A stretch of 37,070 nt of DNA, from assembly GCA_030536755.1 (NCBI GenBank), contig JAUNPJ010000037.1, forward strand, positions 1-37,070, read 5' to 3'. Below are positions 6,926-14,415 of the stretch, piece after piece. The translations under genes and the position numbers were made by a program. This DNA is from Eubacteriales bacterium (GTDB lineage: Bacteria; Bacillota; Clostridia; Lachnospirales; Lachnospiraceae). Within the stretch, counting starts at the first letter, position 1, and every line of letters starts with the position of its first letter. The notes under the pieces were generated by a model. It was given only the letters and a program-made list of their open reading frames with translations. It searched no databases and was not told the origin of the DNA.

Positions 6926-8569
6926 ATGAAGAAAAAATTAGCAATATTGGTAGCATCTGTAATGGTATTTTCCTCTTTATCCCCGGTTTACGGTGCAGGG
7001 AATTCTGTGGAATCAATAGAAATAGAAGATGTGTTAACTGATGAGTCTGTTACAGAGCCTGTTTTGGAAGAGGATGAGTCTGTTGAGGAGACTGTGACTT
7101 CAGATGATTTTTCGTTAACAGAGCAATTCAAAAATGCTCATCCATTACAGGAAAATCAGGAGACAAGTGTAGATTTTCGGGAAGATCAGGACTATACAGT
7201 GATGTTTTCTTTTGTTCCACAGCGAGATGGGAAATATATGCTGGAAGATGATTTGGATACATATTTAAATATAAGTGTTTATGATGAAGCATCTGAGGAA
7301 GTGTGGCCGATATTTTTTGTCTATACTTTAAAGAAGGGGAAAACTTATTACATAAAAGTAGAAGCAGAAGAAACGATGACTGGGAAAATTTCCATAAAAC
7401 GAAAACCCGAAGTGGCATCTATTGACATTATATCAGAACCGAGCAGAAAAGTGCTTTATCGTGGAATTGATATACTTTGCAGTAGCAGATCGGGTTTTGT
7501 CGGGCTTCCGGGACTTGTTCTGCAGGCAATTTATGAGGATGGAATTGTAGATATAACAGATGCATTTGTTGGTGATGGACAAGACATACCAGACGCTTAT
7601 ACACAACATTATGTTGATATGTATACTTTTAAATTGAATGGTGTATCTGGGAATACTGTCCCGGCAGAGGGAACATATTCAGTAACTATTTCTCTGGAGA
7701 ATCAAAAAATTATTGTTGACGATGTTGTCATAAAAGATTGTAGGGAACTGCCTGCTTCTATTTCAAATAAGGGGAGTTGTCCGGCAATTGTGGCATCCGA
7801 TCAGTGTGGATGGATTCGCCTGAAAACAGGAAAAGCTAGCAAATATCAATTGAATAATAGTATAGGAAATGAGATGTTCGTATATTCAGCAGAAACGTTA
7901 CATTCTGTTCATCCTGTCAGCAGTTGGTTTGACTTTGAAGAATTGGAACGGGTAGAATCCGGAAAAACTGTATTGCTGAATCCGCAAACAGAATATTTTG
8001 TTCGCGTTTCTAGGTTCCATGGGGACGACTATGTATGGGACATGCTTCCGGAAATCACGGTTACTGCAAAGCCATTAGAGGAGATGAATCTATCTTCCTG
8101 CAGTATCACGATTCCTGCTGCCACTTATACAGGAAAGCCTGTATCACCTGCAATTACTGTAAAGTACGGCTCTAAGAAACTGACAAAAAATAAAGATTAC
8201 ACGGTTTCTTATAAGAACAATGCCAAGTGTGGAACAGCGACTGCTATTATTAAAGGAAAAGGCAGTTACAAAGGAACTGTGAAAAAATCATTCCAGATTA
8301 TTCCAGCTACACCGACAGAATTTACTGTAAAAAAATTTGGAGATTATTTGAAACTTCAGTGGAAAAAAACTGGAGGTGCAAACGGGTATGAGATTCATCA
8401 ATATAAGGGTGGAACCTGGAAGAAAATTAAGACAACTACAGGGGCTATATATACAGATAAAACAGTGAAGAGGGGAGCGACGTATAAATACAAAGTACGT
8501 GCATATGCGACTGTAAATGGCAAAAAAATTTATGGGAAATTTACGTCAGTAAAATCATATAAATTTTGA
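6926..8569 (+). CDS. Exported Ig-like/FN3 surface protein, paralog B
   Basis: 547 residues, with the same order as its upstream neighbour: signal peptide (MKKKLAILVASVMVFSSLSPVYGA), acidic segment, two beta-rich modules (YTVMFSFVPQRDGKY..KGKTYYIKV; GWIRLKTGKASKYQL), a YTGKPVSPAI..GTATAIIKG Ig-like module, and a C-terminal FN3 ending KIYGKFTSVKSYKF. The last 160 residues are much closer to paralog A than the N-terminal part, which has diverged strongly, as expected for a variable ligand-facing head on a conserved tail. The ATG at 6926 sits 7 bases after AAAGGAAG; the in-frame ATG at 6896 lacks a site and would bury the signal peptide. It is co-transcribed with paralog A (38-base gap). No catalytic motif is seen. 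Confidence 0.85.
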   Translation: MKKKLAILVASVMVFSSLSPVYGAGNSVESIEIEDVLTDESVTEPVLEEDESVEETVTSDDFSLTEQFKNAHPLQENQETSVDFREDQDYTVMFSFVPQRDGKYMLEDDLDTYLNISVYDEASEEVWPIFFVYTLKKGKTYYIKVEAEETMTGKISIKRKPEVASIDIISEPSRKVLYRGIDILCSSRSGFVGLPGLVLQAIYEDGIVDITDAFVGDGQDIPDAYTQHYVDMYTFKLNGVSGNTVPAEGTYSVTISLENQKIIVDDVVIKDCRELPASISNKGSCPAIVASDQCGWIRLKTGKASKYQLNNSIGNEMFVYSAETLHSVHPVSSWFDFEELERVESGKTVLLNPQTEYFVRVSRFHGDDYVWDMLPEITVTAKPLEEMNLSSCSITIPAATYTGKPVSPAITVKYGSKKLTKNKDYTVSYKNNAKCGTATAIIKGKGSYKGTVKKSFQIIPATPTEFTVKKFGDYLKLQWKKTGGANGYEIHQYKGGTWKKIKTTTGAIYTDKTVKRGATYKYKVRAYATVNGKKIYGKFTSVKSYKF

Positions 8570-8589
8570 AATGAAATAGTTCCATGAAA

Positions 8590-8623
8590 AAGCGACACAT
8601 ATCTGGCTGGGTATGTGCCGCTT
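8590..8623 (+). terminator. Hairpin after paralog B (weak terminator)
   Basis: AAGCG-a-CACATA pairs with TATGTG-c-CGCTT across a 10-base loop. No T-run follows, so termination may depend on the second hairpin at 8754. The rest of 8624-8753 is AT-rich with no gene that I can see. Confidence 0.45.
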
Positions 8624-8753
8624 GATATAGAGTTGGGGATAAAACATAAAAATAGGATTGAAAATAATAATTAAATATTATGTAATGCAATGCTAAGGAA
8701 TGCAAAAGAAAGATGTATCTATATTGCAAATAAATCTAAAAAAATGCACAAAA

Positions 8754-8783
8754 ATAAGACACCAGTTTTCTGGTGCGTTTTTG
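8754..8783. terminator. Bidirectional terminator between convergent genes
   Basis: CACCAG-tttt-CTGGTG (8760-8775) is followed by CGTTTTT on the plus strand; on the minus strand the same stem is followed by TCTTATTTTT. It can end both the paralog A/B transcript and the XRE gene. Confidence 0.75.
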
Positions 8784-8804
8784 CATAACATAAACTCTTA
8801 AATA

Positions 8805-9005
8805 TCAGCGGAGTTTTAAAATGTCGTTAGGAGTACAATCAAGGAATTCGCACATTTTTCCGAGAATAGAAAGATCTACTCTGGTGACCTTGTTTTTGCA
8901 GTAATTATTCAATTGTGTTCGTTGAAGCTTGCATGCTTCGCAAAGTTTATTCTTACTTATGTTTTTTTCTTTGAGAAGATTCTCCAAATCAATATAAACT
9001 GTCAT
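8805..9005 (-). CDS. Small XRE/Cro-CI-type helix-turn-helix regulator
   Basis: 66 residues, almost entirely one HTH_3-type DNA-binding domain. Residues 16-35 (NKLCEACKLQRTQLNNYCKN) form the helix-turn-helix core, and the protein ends CEFLDCTPNDILKLR, the usual tail of short YozG/Cro-like proteins. There is no sensor or dimerisation domain beyond it. AAAGGA lies about 10 bases before the start. It is transcribed away from the 9196 operon, and the intervening region contains the operator palindrome at 9079-9094 plus an extra half-site CTGTAT at 9047-9052 between the two promoters. From position I infer that it binds these palindromes and controls both directions. The identity of the inducer is unknown. 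Confidence 0.85.
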   Translation of the reverse strand: MTVYIDLENLLKEKNISKNKLCEACKLQRTQLNNYCKNKVTRVDLSILGKMCEFLDCTPNDILKLR

Positions 9006-9032
9006 ATAATCAAAATCCTTTCTTTTTTACGA

Positions 9033-9061
9033 ATTATAGGATACCTCTGTATTGAAAAATA
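9033..9061 (-). promoter_or_regulatory. Candidate promoter of the XRE gene
   Basis: On the minus strand TATAAT (plus-strand 9033-9038) lies 28 bases before the start codon. The -35 region is AT-rich and poor (TATTTT-like at 9056-9061) and overlaps the -35 of the divergent promoter, so the two promoters should compete or be jointly controlled. Confidence 0.45.
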
Positions 9062-9094
9062 AAATGTGTTAAAATATACTGTATTAAAGTACAG
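9052..9094 (+). promoter_or_regulatory. Promoter with palindromic operator, copy 3
   Basis: TTGAAA (9052-9057), 17 bases, TATACT (9075-9080), with palindrome CTGTATTAAAGTACAG at 9079-9094 (one inner mismatch). The -35, spacing, -10 and operator position match the 5127 promoter exactly. The predicted leader to 9196 is about 110 bases and holds nothing else that I recognise. Confidence 0.8.
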
Positions 9095-9195
9095 GTGTAA
9101 GAAAAATGTTTCTATTATTATCCCAATCATAAAAAATATGATGCCCTAATTTTATTAAAAAATGGGAACTCTTATACGAAAATTAAGGAGAAAAA

Positions 9196-10185
9196 ATGAA
9201 AAAGAAACTTATATTACTATTTGGAATACTTATGATCGGATTTATGCCATTGTCTGCTACTAATCAGGTGATAGCGGATGACACGGAGGTGATAACGCCA
9301 ACTCCAACACCAATCCAGACAGTTACACCAACTGTGACTCCAACACCAAGGCCTGTCAAAGACGGATTGGTAAAAGAAGAGGGATATTATCGTTATTATA
9401 AAAAAGGAAAACTTTTAAAAAGCCAGTGGAAAGATGTGGATGGTAAGAGATATTATTTCAAATCTGATGGTAATGGTGCTACATACAGCTGTAAAATAGA
9501 CGGTCAGTATTATGTATTTAATGAACGAGCCAGATTGGTGAGACCTGTATCCAACAAGGTTGTAGCAGTTGGTGATAAAAAATATCTGGCAGATTCAAAA
9601 GGAAGACCGAAGACAGGGTGGAATGTTGTAAAAGACAAACTTTACTATGTGGATAAAACTGGTGAATGTGTGAAGAATAAGACTGTGGATGGTGTGACAT
9701 TGACAAAAGACTGCTGGGCAAAGAATAACACGAATACACAGTTAAAATTATTATGTATGAAGACAGTGAAAGAACTGACTACAGACAATATGACAAAAAG
9801 CCAGAAACTTTATCGCTGTTGGAGTTATCTTTCAGGTGGGCGCTTTGGGTATGTGTCAAAGTATCCGGATTTAAGCAAAACTGGATGGCATAGAAAGACA
9901 GCTCTTGAAATGTTTCAAAGAAGAGGTGGAAACTGTTATGGATTTGCATGTGCATTTGCCGCTCTCGCTGATGAAATTGGATATGAGCCAGTTATTATAT
10001 GTGGAAGAATTAAAATTGCATATGGAAGAGATCATGCGGCGGATGGCTATACGCGGCATTGCTGGGTTATGATTGACGGTAAACATTATGATCCGGAGGG
10101 GCAGTTTGCAGGTTGGTACAGAGGAATTTATGGATATAAGTCGTATCCTCTAGCTACGCAGATTCAGAAGAAAGTAAAGTATTAA
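9196..10185 (+). CDS. Exported transglutaminase-like protein with wall-binding repeats
   Basis: 329 residues: signal peptide (1-28), a Thr/Pro linker (TPTPTPIQTVTPTVTPTP, about 35-52), and a stalk of aromatic choline/glucan-binding-like repeats (about 60-165, GYYRYYKKG, KRYYFKSDG, QYYVFNERA, KLYYVDKTG). A transglutaminase-like domain (about 175-329) carries the Cys247-His288-Asp299 triad (GGNCYGFA, TRHCW, HYDPEG). Bacterial members of this fold are mostly cysteine peptidases or peptide-processing enzymes, so a crosslinking role cannot be assumed. It is the first gene of the operator-controlled operon and the intact relative of the pseudogenes at 3750 and 4114. The start is supported by AAGGAG just upstream and by the signal peptide. 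Confidence 0.88.
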   Translation: MKKKLILLFGILMIGFMPLSATNQVIADDTEVITPTPTPIQTVTPTVTPTPRPVKDGLVKEEGYYRYYKKGKLLKSQWKDVDGKRYYFKSDGNGATYSCKIDGQYYVFNERARLVRPVSNKVVAVGDKKYLADSKGRPKTGWNVVKDKLYYVDKTGECVKNKTVDGVTLTKDCWAKNNTNTQLKLLCMKTVKELTTDNMTKSQKLYRCWSYLSGGRFGYVSKYPDLSKTGWHRKTALEMFQRRGGNCYGFACAFAALADEIGYEPVIICGRIKIAYGRDHAADGYTRHCWVMIDGKHYDPEGQFAGWYRGIYGYKSYPLATQIQKKVKY

Positions 10186-10248
10186 GAATGACCTAATTTT
10201 ATTCGAAAATAATAATTATTGCATAAAAATAAGCGATAAGGGAGAAAA

Positions 10249-11730
10249 ATGAAAAAGAAAATTTTGTTATTAATGGGAATGCTGGCGATTGGCAGCGTTT
10301 TTGCTCAAAACGAGGTATGGGCCATACCGGCAGATGTTGCATTAGAATCCACAGATAATGAAAATGTGCAGGAGATTTCTTTGGATAAAGACTTCTCGGA
10401 AGAAATCGAAATCGTTGCTTCGGATGATGAGGAGATTGGCGAAGAGCCGGGACTGGAGGATCCTTCGGACACGGAAAATTCGGAAAAAACAGATCTTTCC
10501 TTATGCGATATTCAGGTGCCGGAATCAATGGACTACACAGGAGAGGCGTTGACTCCGGAAATCGTTGTAAAGAATGGGGAAAAAGTTCTTTTGCAGGGAC
10601 AGGATTACATATTGAAGTATGCGGACAATTTCAATCTTGGTACAGCGACAGTAAACATAATCGGAAGCGGGAAGTATGAGGGCACTGTAAAAAGAGAGTT
10701 CCAGATTATTCTTGCACAGCCAAAGGTGAAATCTGTTGTCTCCAAAAGTTATAATTCTTTGAAAATAACTTGGAGTAAAGTGCCTGGGGCAACAGGATAT
10801 TGCATTTACAGAAAATCGGGAGATGCCTGGAAGAAGATTGGAACGACTTCGGGTACTTCGTTTGTTTCAGGTACGTCAAAATATCCTGTGAAAACAGGAG
10901 TTACCTATGAATATACTGTAGGGGCTTACTGTAAAATGGTTGATTCTACCATGTACGGGGGATATAATGAAATAGGAATAAAGGGAAAAGCAGTTCCGAA
11001 TAAACCAATTTTGGTAAGTGCCAAGAGCATCGCTGAGAATAAAATAAGTCTTAGCTGGAAAAAGGCGGCTGGTTCAACGAATTATCTGATCTATCGCAGG
11101 GATGCGAAGGGAAAATGGCAGCTTCTTAAAAATGTGAATGGCGCTGGTACGACAAGCTATACTCATGTGTCATCAAAAAAATTTCCAATTGTAAAAGGAA
11201 AAAATTATACGTACACGGTATGTTCTTATACAACGGTGGAAAATACGAAAGGCCTTTATGACAGCAAAGGCTTAAAGGTGAAAGCATTGTCTTCGGTAGA
11301 AATCACAAATGAAGAGGCACTGAATAATGCCAGAAAAGTGATTGCGAAGGTTACGAATAGTCGTATGACAAAAGCACAGAAGCTACAGGCCTGCTTTAAT
11401 TGGGTAATTTCCAAGCCCTATGTGACAAGGAGGCGATTCAGTAATTTCCCGGGATGGCCAGCCGTGTTTGCAAATGATCATTTTGTACTGGGAGGCGGAA
11501 ATTGCCATTCGGATGCCGGAGCGTTTGCTTATCTGGCAAAGGCACTGGGATATAAAAACGTCTATGTCTGTACAGATGCAGAGGGAAGACGCGGCGAGGG
11601 GCACAGTTGGACAGAAATCAACGGACTTGTGTATGATCCTCTTTTTTCAGAAGCAAAAAATTACAGCAAATATTATGGGGCAACTTACAGGACTTATATA
11701 TTAAGACCGATTCTCCATATTGCGATTTAA
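10249..11730 (+). CDS. Exported Ig-like/FN3 protein with C-terminal transglutaminase-like domain
   Basis: 493 residues: signal peptide (MKKKILLLMGMLAIGSVFA), acidic Glu/Asp linker to about 80, a YTGEALTPEIVV..GTATVNIIG Ig-like module (about 90-155), two FN3 domains (about 158-245 and 250-345, LKITWSKVPGATGY and ISLSWKKAAGSTNY), and a transglutaminase-like domain (about 355-493). Its triad is Cys419-His452-Asp463 (GGGNCHSDAG, GEGHSW, VYDPLF). It combines the Ig/FN3 tail type of the 5193/6926 proteins with the catalytic head type of the 9196 protein, so the two families share parts. The gap to the preceding gene is 63 bases with no terminator. Confidence 0.87.
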   Translation: MKKKILLLMGMLAIGSVFAQNEVWAIPADVALESTDNENVQEISLDKDFSEEIEIVASDDEEIGEEPGLEDPSDTENSEKTDLSLCDIQVPESMDYTGEALTPEIVVKNGEKVLLQGQDYILKYADNFNLGTATVNIIGSGKYEGTVKREFQIILAQPKVKSVVSKSYNSLKITWSKVPGATGYCIYRKSGDAWKKIGTTSGTSFVSGTSKYPVKTGVTYEYTVGAYCKMVDSTMYGGYNEIGIKGKAVPNKPILVSAKSIAENKISLSWKKAAGSTNYLIYRRDAKGKWQLLKNVNGAGTTSYTHVSSKKFPIVKGKNYTYTVCSYTTVENTKGLYDSKGLKVKALSSVEITNEEALNNARKVIAKVTNSRMTKAQKLQACFNWVISKPYVTRRRFSNFPGWPAVFANDHFVLGGGNCHSDAGAFAYLAKALGYKNVYVCTDAEGRRGEGHSWTEINGLVYDPLFSEAKNYSKYYGATYRTYILRPILHIAI

Positions 11731-11743
11731 CAGGAGGGATGAA

Positions 11744-12394
11744 ATGAAAAAGAAAATCATGATGCTTTTAACAGCACTGATGCTTACGGTGACGGCAGTT
11801 CCGTGCAGAGCAGAAGTGACAGAGACTCCAGTGCCGACGGAGACACCTACAGAAACGCCAACACCGGAGGTAAAGAATGGACTTTTAAAGGAAGGAACTT
11901 ATTATCGTTATTATGAGAACGGAAAACTTCTGAAAAGTGCATGGAAGACGGTAGGCGGCAAGAAATATTATTTTAAATCAAACGGGAATGCTGCTACAGG
12001 AAGCTATAAGATCAAAAATGTTTATTATGTGTTCAGCACAAAAGGGCAGCTTTTAACATCCACAAAGACCAGGATTGTTACAGTGGGAAATGCGAAGTAC
12101 TATGTTGACAAGAATGGTAAAGCGGTCAAAGGGATTGATGTGGTCAACGGTAAATTTTACAGCTTTAAGACGAATGGATTGTATGATGAGGCCAAAACGA
12201 AGAAGATTCGGGCTGCCGCTAAATATACAAAAGATTTTACAACGTTGAAGAAGCTGATCGGAAATCCGAAGAAGACAAAATATTATTCCAGTTCCTGTTA
12301 TGGACCGGGGCAGGATGGTCTTCTCACCTACAGCAATTTTAAAGTGTATGTCTACCGCTATAAAGGAAAAGTCATCTTTATGGGAGCAGAATAA
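11744..12394 (+). CDS. Exported wall-binding-repeat protein with a small uncharacterised C-terminal domain
   Basis: 216 residues. The signal peptide, Pro/Thr linker (TPVPTETPTETPTPE) and stalk are nearly the same as in the 9196 protein (TYYRYYENGKLL, KKYYFKSNGNAATGS, VYYVFSTKGQL). The transglutaminase domain is replaced by about 60 residues (TLKKLIGNPKK..SSSCYGPGQDG..VYVYRYKGKVIFMGAE). I do not recognise this domain as a named family; it looks like a small alpha/beta unit with one conserved-looking Cys. The ATG at 11744 follows AGGAGGG by 5 bases; the in-frame ATG at 11720 overlaps the previous gene and lacks a site. It is inside the operon, 13 bases after the stop of the previous gene. Confidence 0.83.
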   Translation: MKKKIMMLLTALMLTVTAVPCRAEVTETPVPTETPTETPTPEVKNGLLKEGTYYRYYENGKLLKSAWKTVGGKKYYFKSNGNAATGSYKIKNVYYVFSTKGQLLTSTKTRIVTVGNAKYYVDKNGKAVKGIDVVNGKFYSFKTNGLYDEAKTKKIRAAAKYTKDFTTLKKLIGNPKKTKYYSSSCYGPGQDGLLTYSNFKVYVYRYKGKVIFMGAE

Positions 12395-12415
12395 AAACAC
12401 AGGAGGAACGATAAG

Positions 12416-13000
12416 ATGAAAAAGAAAATCGTAAAAAAATTAACAGCAGCAATTTTGATGGGATGTCTGATGACGACGGCTGTTTGTGTACCGGTTATGG
12501 CGGATTCGATTGTTATTGAGGAGCCGACTGAGGAATCTCTGAAAGATATGACAACAGATATTGTAAAGAAGCAGGTGAAATCTGGAGACAGTAAGAAGAC
12601 GAAACTGAGTAAATTATTCAAATATACAGAAAAAACGTATGGATATGCCCGCACAACATCCTTCTCCAATAAGAAGGGATGGGAAAAGACTTATGCGAAG
12701 AAAATGTTCAAGGATAAAAAGGGAAGTTGCTATCATTTTGCAGCAGCCTATGGATTCCTTGCAAAACAGGCAACCGGATATCCGGTGCGTATTTGTGTCG
12801 GACAGACAAAAGGCTTCAGCGGAAGATGGCAGCCACATGCGTGGACAGAAGTGAAGATTGGAACAAAATGGTATATCTGTGACACAAATATGGACAAATT
12901 TGCAGCCAAGTCATCCGGTAAATATTATCTGAAAAGTAAGACAAGTTCTGCTATGAAGGCTGTATACAAAGCCGGCTCTTATGTGACAGTGAAGTTCTAG
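12416..13000 (+). CDS. Short exported transglutaminase-like protein without stalk
   Basis: 194 residues: a signal peptide (MKKKIVKKLTAAILMGCLMTTAVCVPVMA) and then almost directly a transglutaminase-like domain with Cys105-His141-Asp156 (GSCYHFAAA, QPHAWTEV, YICDTNMD). It has no wall-binding repeats, Ig or FN3 modules, so it should be freely secreted or held by partners. AGGAGG lies 8 bases before the start. It is the last of the exported set in the operon; the O-acyltransferase gene starts 10 bases after its stop. Confidence 0.87.
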   Translation: MKKKIVKKLTAAILMGCLMTTAVCVPVMADSIVIEEPTEESLKDMTTDIVKKQVKSGDSKKTKLSKLFKYTEKTYGYARTTSFSNKKGWEKTYAKKMFKDKKGSCYHFAAAYGFLAKQATGYPVRICVGQTKGFSGRWQPHAWTEVKIGTKWYICDTNMDKFAAKSSGKYYLKSKTSSAMKAVYKAGSYVTVKF

Positions 13001-13010
13001 GGAGCGGATC

Positions 13011-14405
13011 ATGGTATTTAGTTCGTTAATCTTTTTATGTATTTTTCTCCCGGCAGTATTCGTATTGTACATGATTCTGCCGGGAATACGAACAAAGAAT
13101 TTATGCCTTCTTCTTGCGAGCCTTGTCTTTTATGCGTATGGGGAACCGATGTATGTATTTCTGATGATCGGTTCTGCATTTTTTAATTATATTCTGGCGC
13201 TTTTGATTCAGAACATGCCTCGTCGAAGGAAGCTGTTTCTGTGGCTGACGGTGCTTGGCAATCTGGGAATACTGGCTGTGTTCAAATATGCGGGATTTTT
13301 GACGGAATTGCTCAATAGCCTTCCGGCAGTCTCTTTGCCGGTGCCTCAGATTAAGCTGCCGATAGGAATTTCGTTCTTTACCTTCCAGGCGATGTCATAT
13401 GTTCTGGATGTGTATGGTGGAGAGGTTAAGGCACAGAAAAATTTTGGAAAAATATTGCTGTATATTTCCTTCTTCCCGCAGCTGATTGCGGGACCGATTG
13501 TGAAGTACCATGACATTGAGCAAGAACTGCAGCAGCGCAGACAGTCTGTACAGGGAGTGGCTGAGGGAATCCGCCGTTTTCTGATCGGACTTGGAAAAAA
13601 GGTACTGATTGCCAATTATATGGGCGCAATTGCGGATACGTTATTTTCGGCCGGTTTTGGAGAAATCAATATCCTTGGTGCATGGCTGGGAGCAGTCTCC
13701 TACATGCTGCAGATTTATTTTGATTTCAGCGGATACAGTGATATGGCGATTGGACTCGGATGGATCTTTGGATTTCATTTCCGGGAGAATTTTCGTTATC
13801 CCTACACAGCAGTATCTATCAAGGATTTCTGGAGAAGATGGCATATTTCTTTGTCAGGATGGTTCAGAGAATATCTGTACATTCCTCTTGGCGGTAATCG
13901 AAAAGGAAAGATGCGTACCTGTCTGAATAAAATCATTGTGTTTGCCTGTACCGGCATCTGGCATGGTGCGAATGTAACGTTCCTTTTCTGGGGATTGTAT
14001 CATGGTGCGTTTTTGATGTTGGAAGAGTTCTGTTCCTTTTTTTCAAAAGACGGAGGAAAACTTCGACGATTTTTTATGCATCTATACGTTTTGATGGTTG
14101 TGCTGGTCGGCTTTGTCTTTTTCCGGGCAGAGACGATGTCTCAGGGCATGTTCTGGATCAGGGAAATGTTTACCGGTTTTCATTTTGAAAACAACTGTAT
14201 GCGGTTATGGATGTCTCTGCTGACGCCTGTAAATCTCTTTGCATTGTGTATGGGAGTTGTGGGTTCGATTCCTTTGAAATGCAGATTTGAGGGAAAAAAG
14301 AACTGGGAACATGTGTCTTGGGTATTTACTCTGGCAATATTGCTTCTGTGCATGATGAATCTTGCCAGCGGAACCTATAATCCGTTTATTTATTTCCGGT
14401 TTTAG
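13011..14405 (+). CDS. MBOAT family membrane O-acyltransferase (DltB/AlgI/PatA-like)
   Basis: 464 residues with about ten hydrophobic segments. It has the hallmark FFPQLIAGPIVKYHDI, DFSGYSDMAIGLG, DFWRRWHISLSGWFREYLYIPLGGN and TGIWHGANVTFLFWGLYHG motifs. His318 in WHGA is the expected catalytic histidine in the membrane tunnel. Members move acyl (usually acetyl) groups across the membrane onto wall or extracellular polymers, with an extracytoplasmic SGNH/AlgJ-type partner. That partner is the next gene, 10 bases downstream. No D-alanine activation genes (dltA/dltC) are present, so O-acetylation of a surface polysaccharide or glycoprotein is more likely than D-alanylation. The acceptor cannot be read from the sequence. 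Confidence 0.92.
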   Translation: MVFSSLIFLCIFLPAVFVLYMILPGIRTKNLCLLLASLVFYAYGEPMYVFLMIGSAFFNYILALLIQNMPRRRKLFLWLTVLGNLGILAVFKYAGFLTELLNSLPAVSLPVPQIKLPIGISFFTFQAMSYVLDVYGGEVKAQKNFGKILLYISFFPQLIAGPIVKYHDIEQELQQRRQSVQGVAEGIRRFLIGLGKKVLIANYMGAIADTLFSAGFGEINILGAWLGAVSYMLQIYFDFSGYSDMAIGLGWIFGFHFRENFRYPYTAVSIKDFWRRWHISLSGWFREYLYIPLGGNRKGKMRTCLNKIIVFACTGIWHGANVTFLFWGLYHGAFLMLEEFCSFFSKDGGKLRRFFMHLYVLMVVLVGFVFFRAETMSQGMFWIREMFTGFHFENNCMRLWMSLLTPVNLFALCMGVVGSIPLKCRFEGKKNWEHVSWVFTLAILLLCMMNLASGTYNPFIYFRF

Positions 14406-14415
14406 GGGGCAAAAA

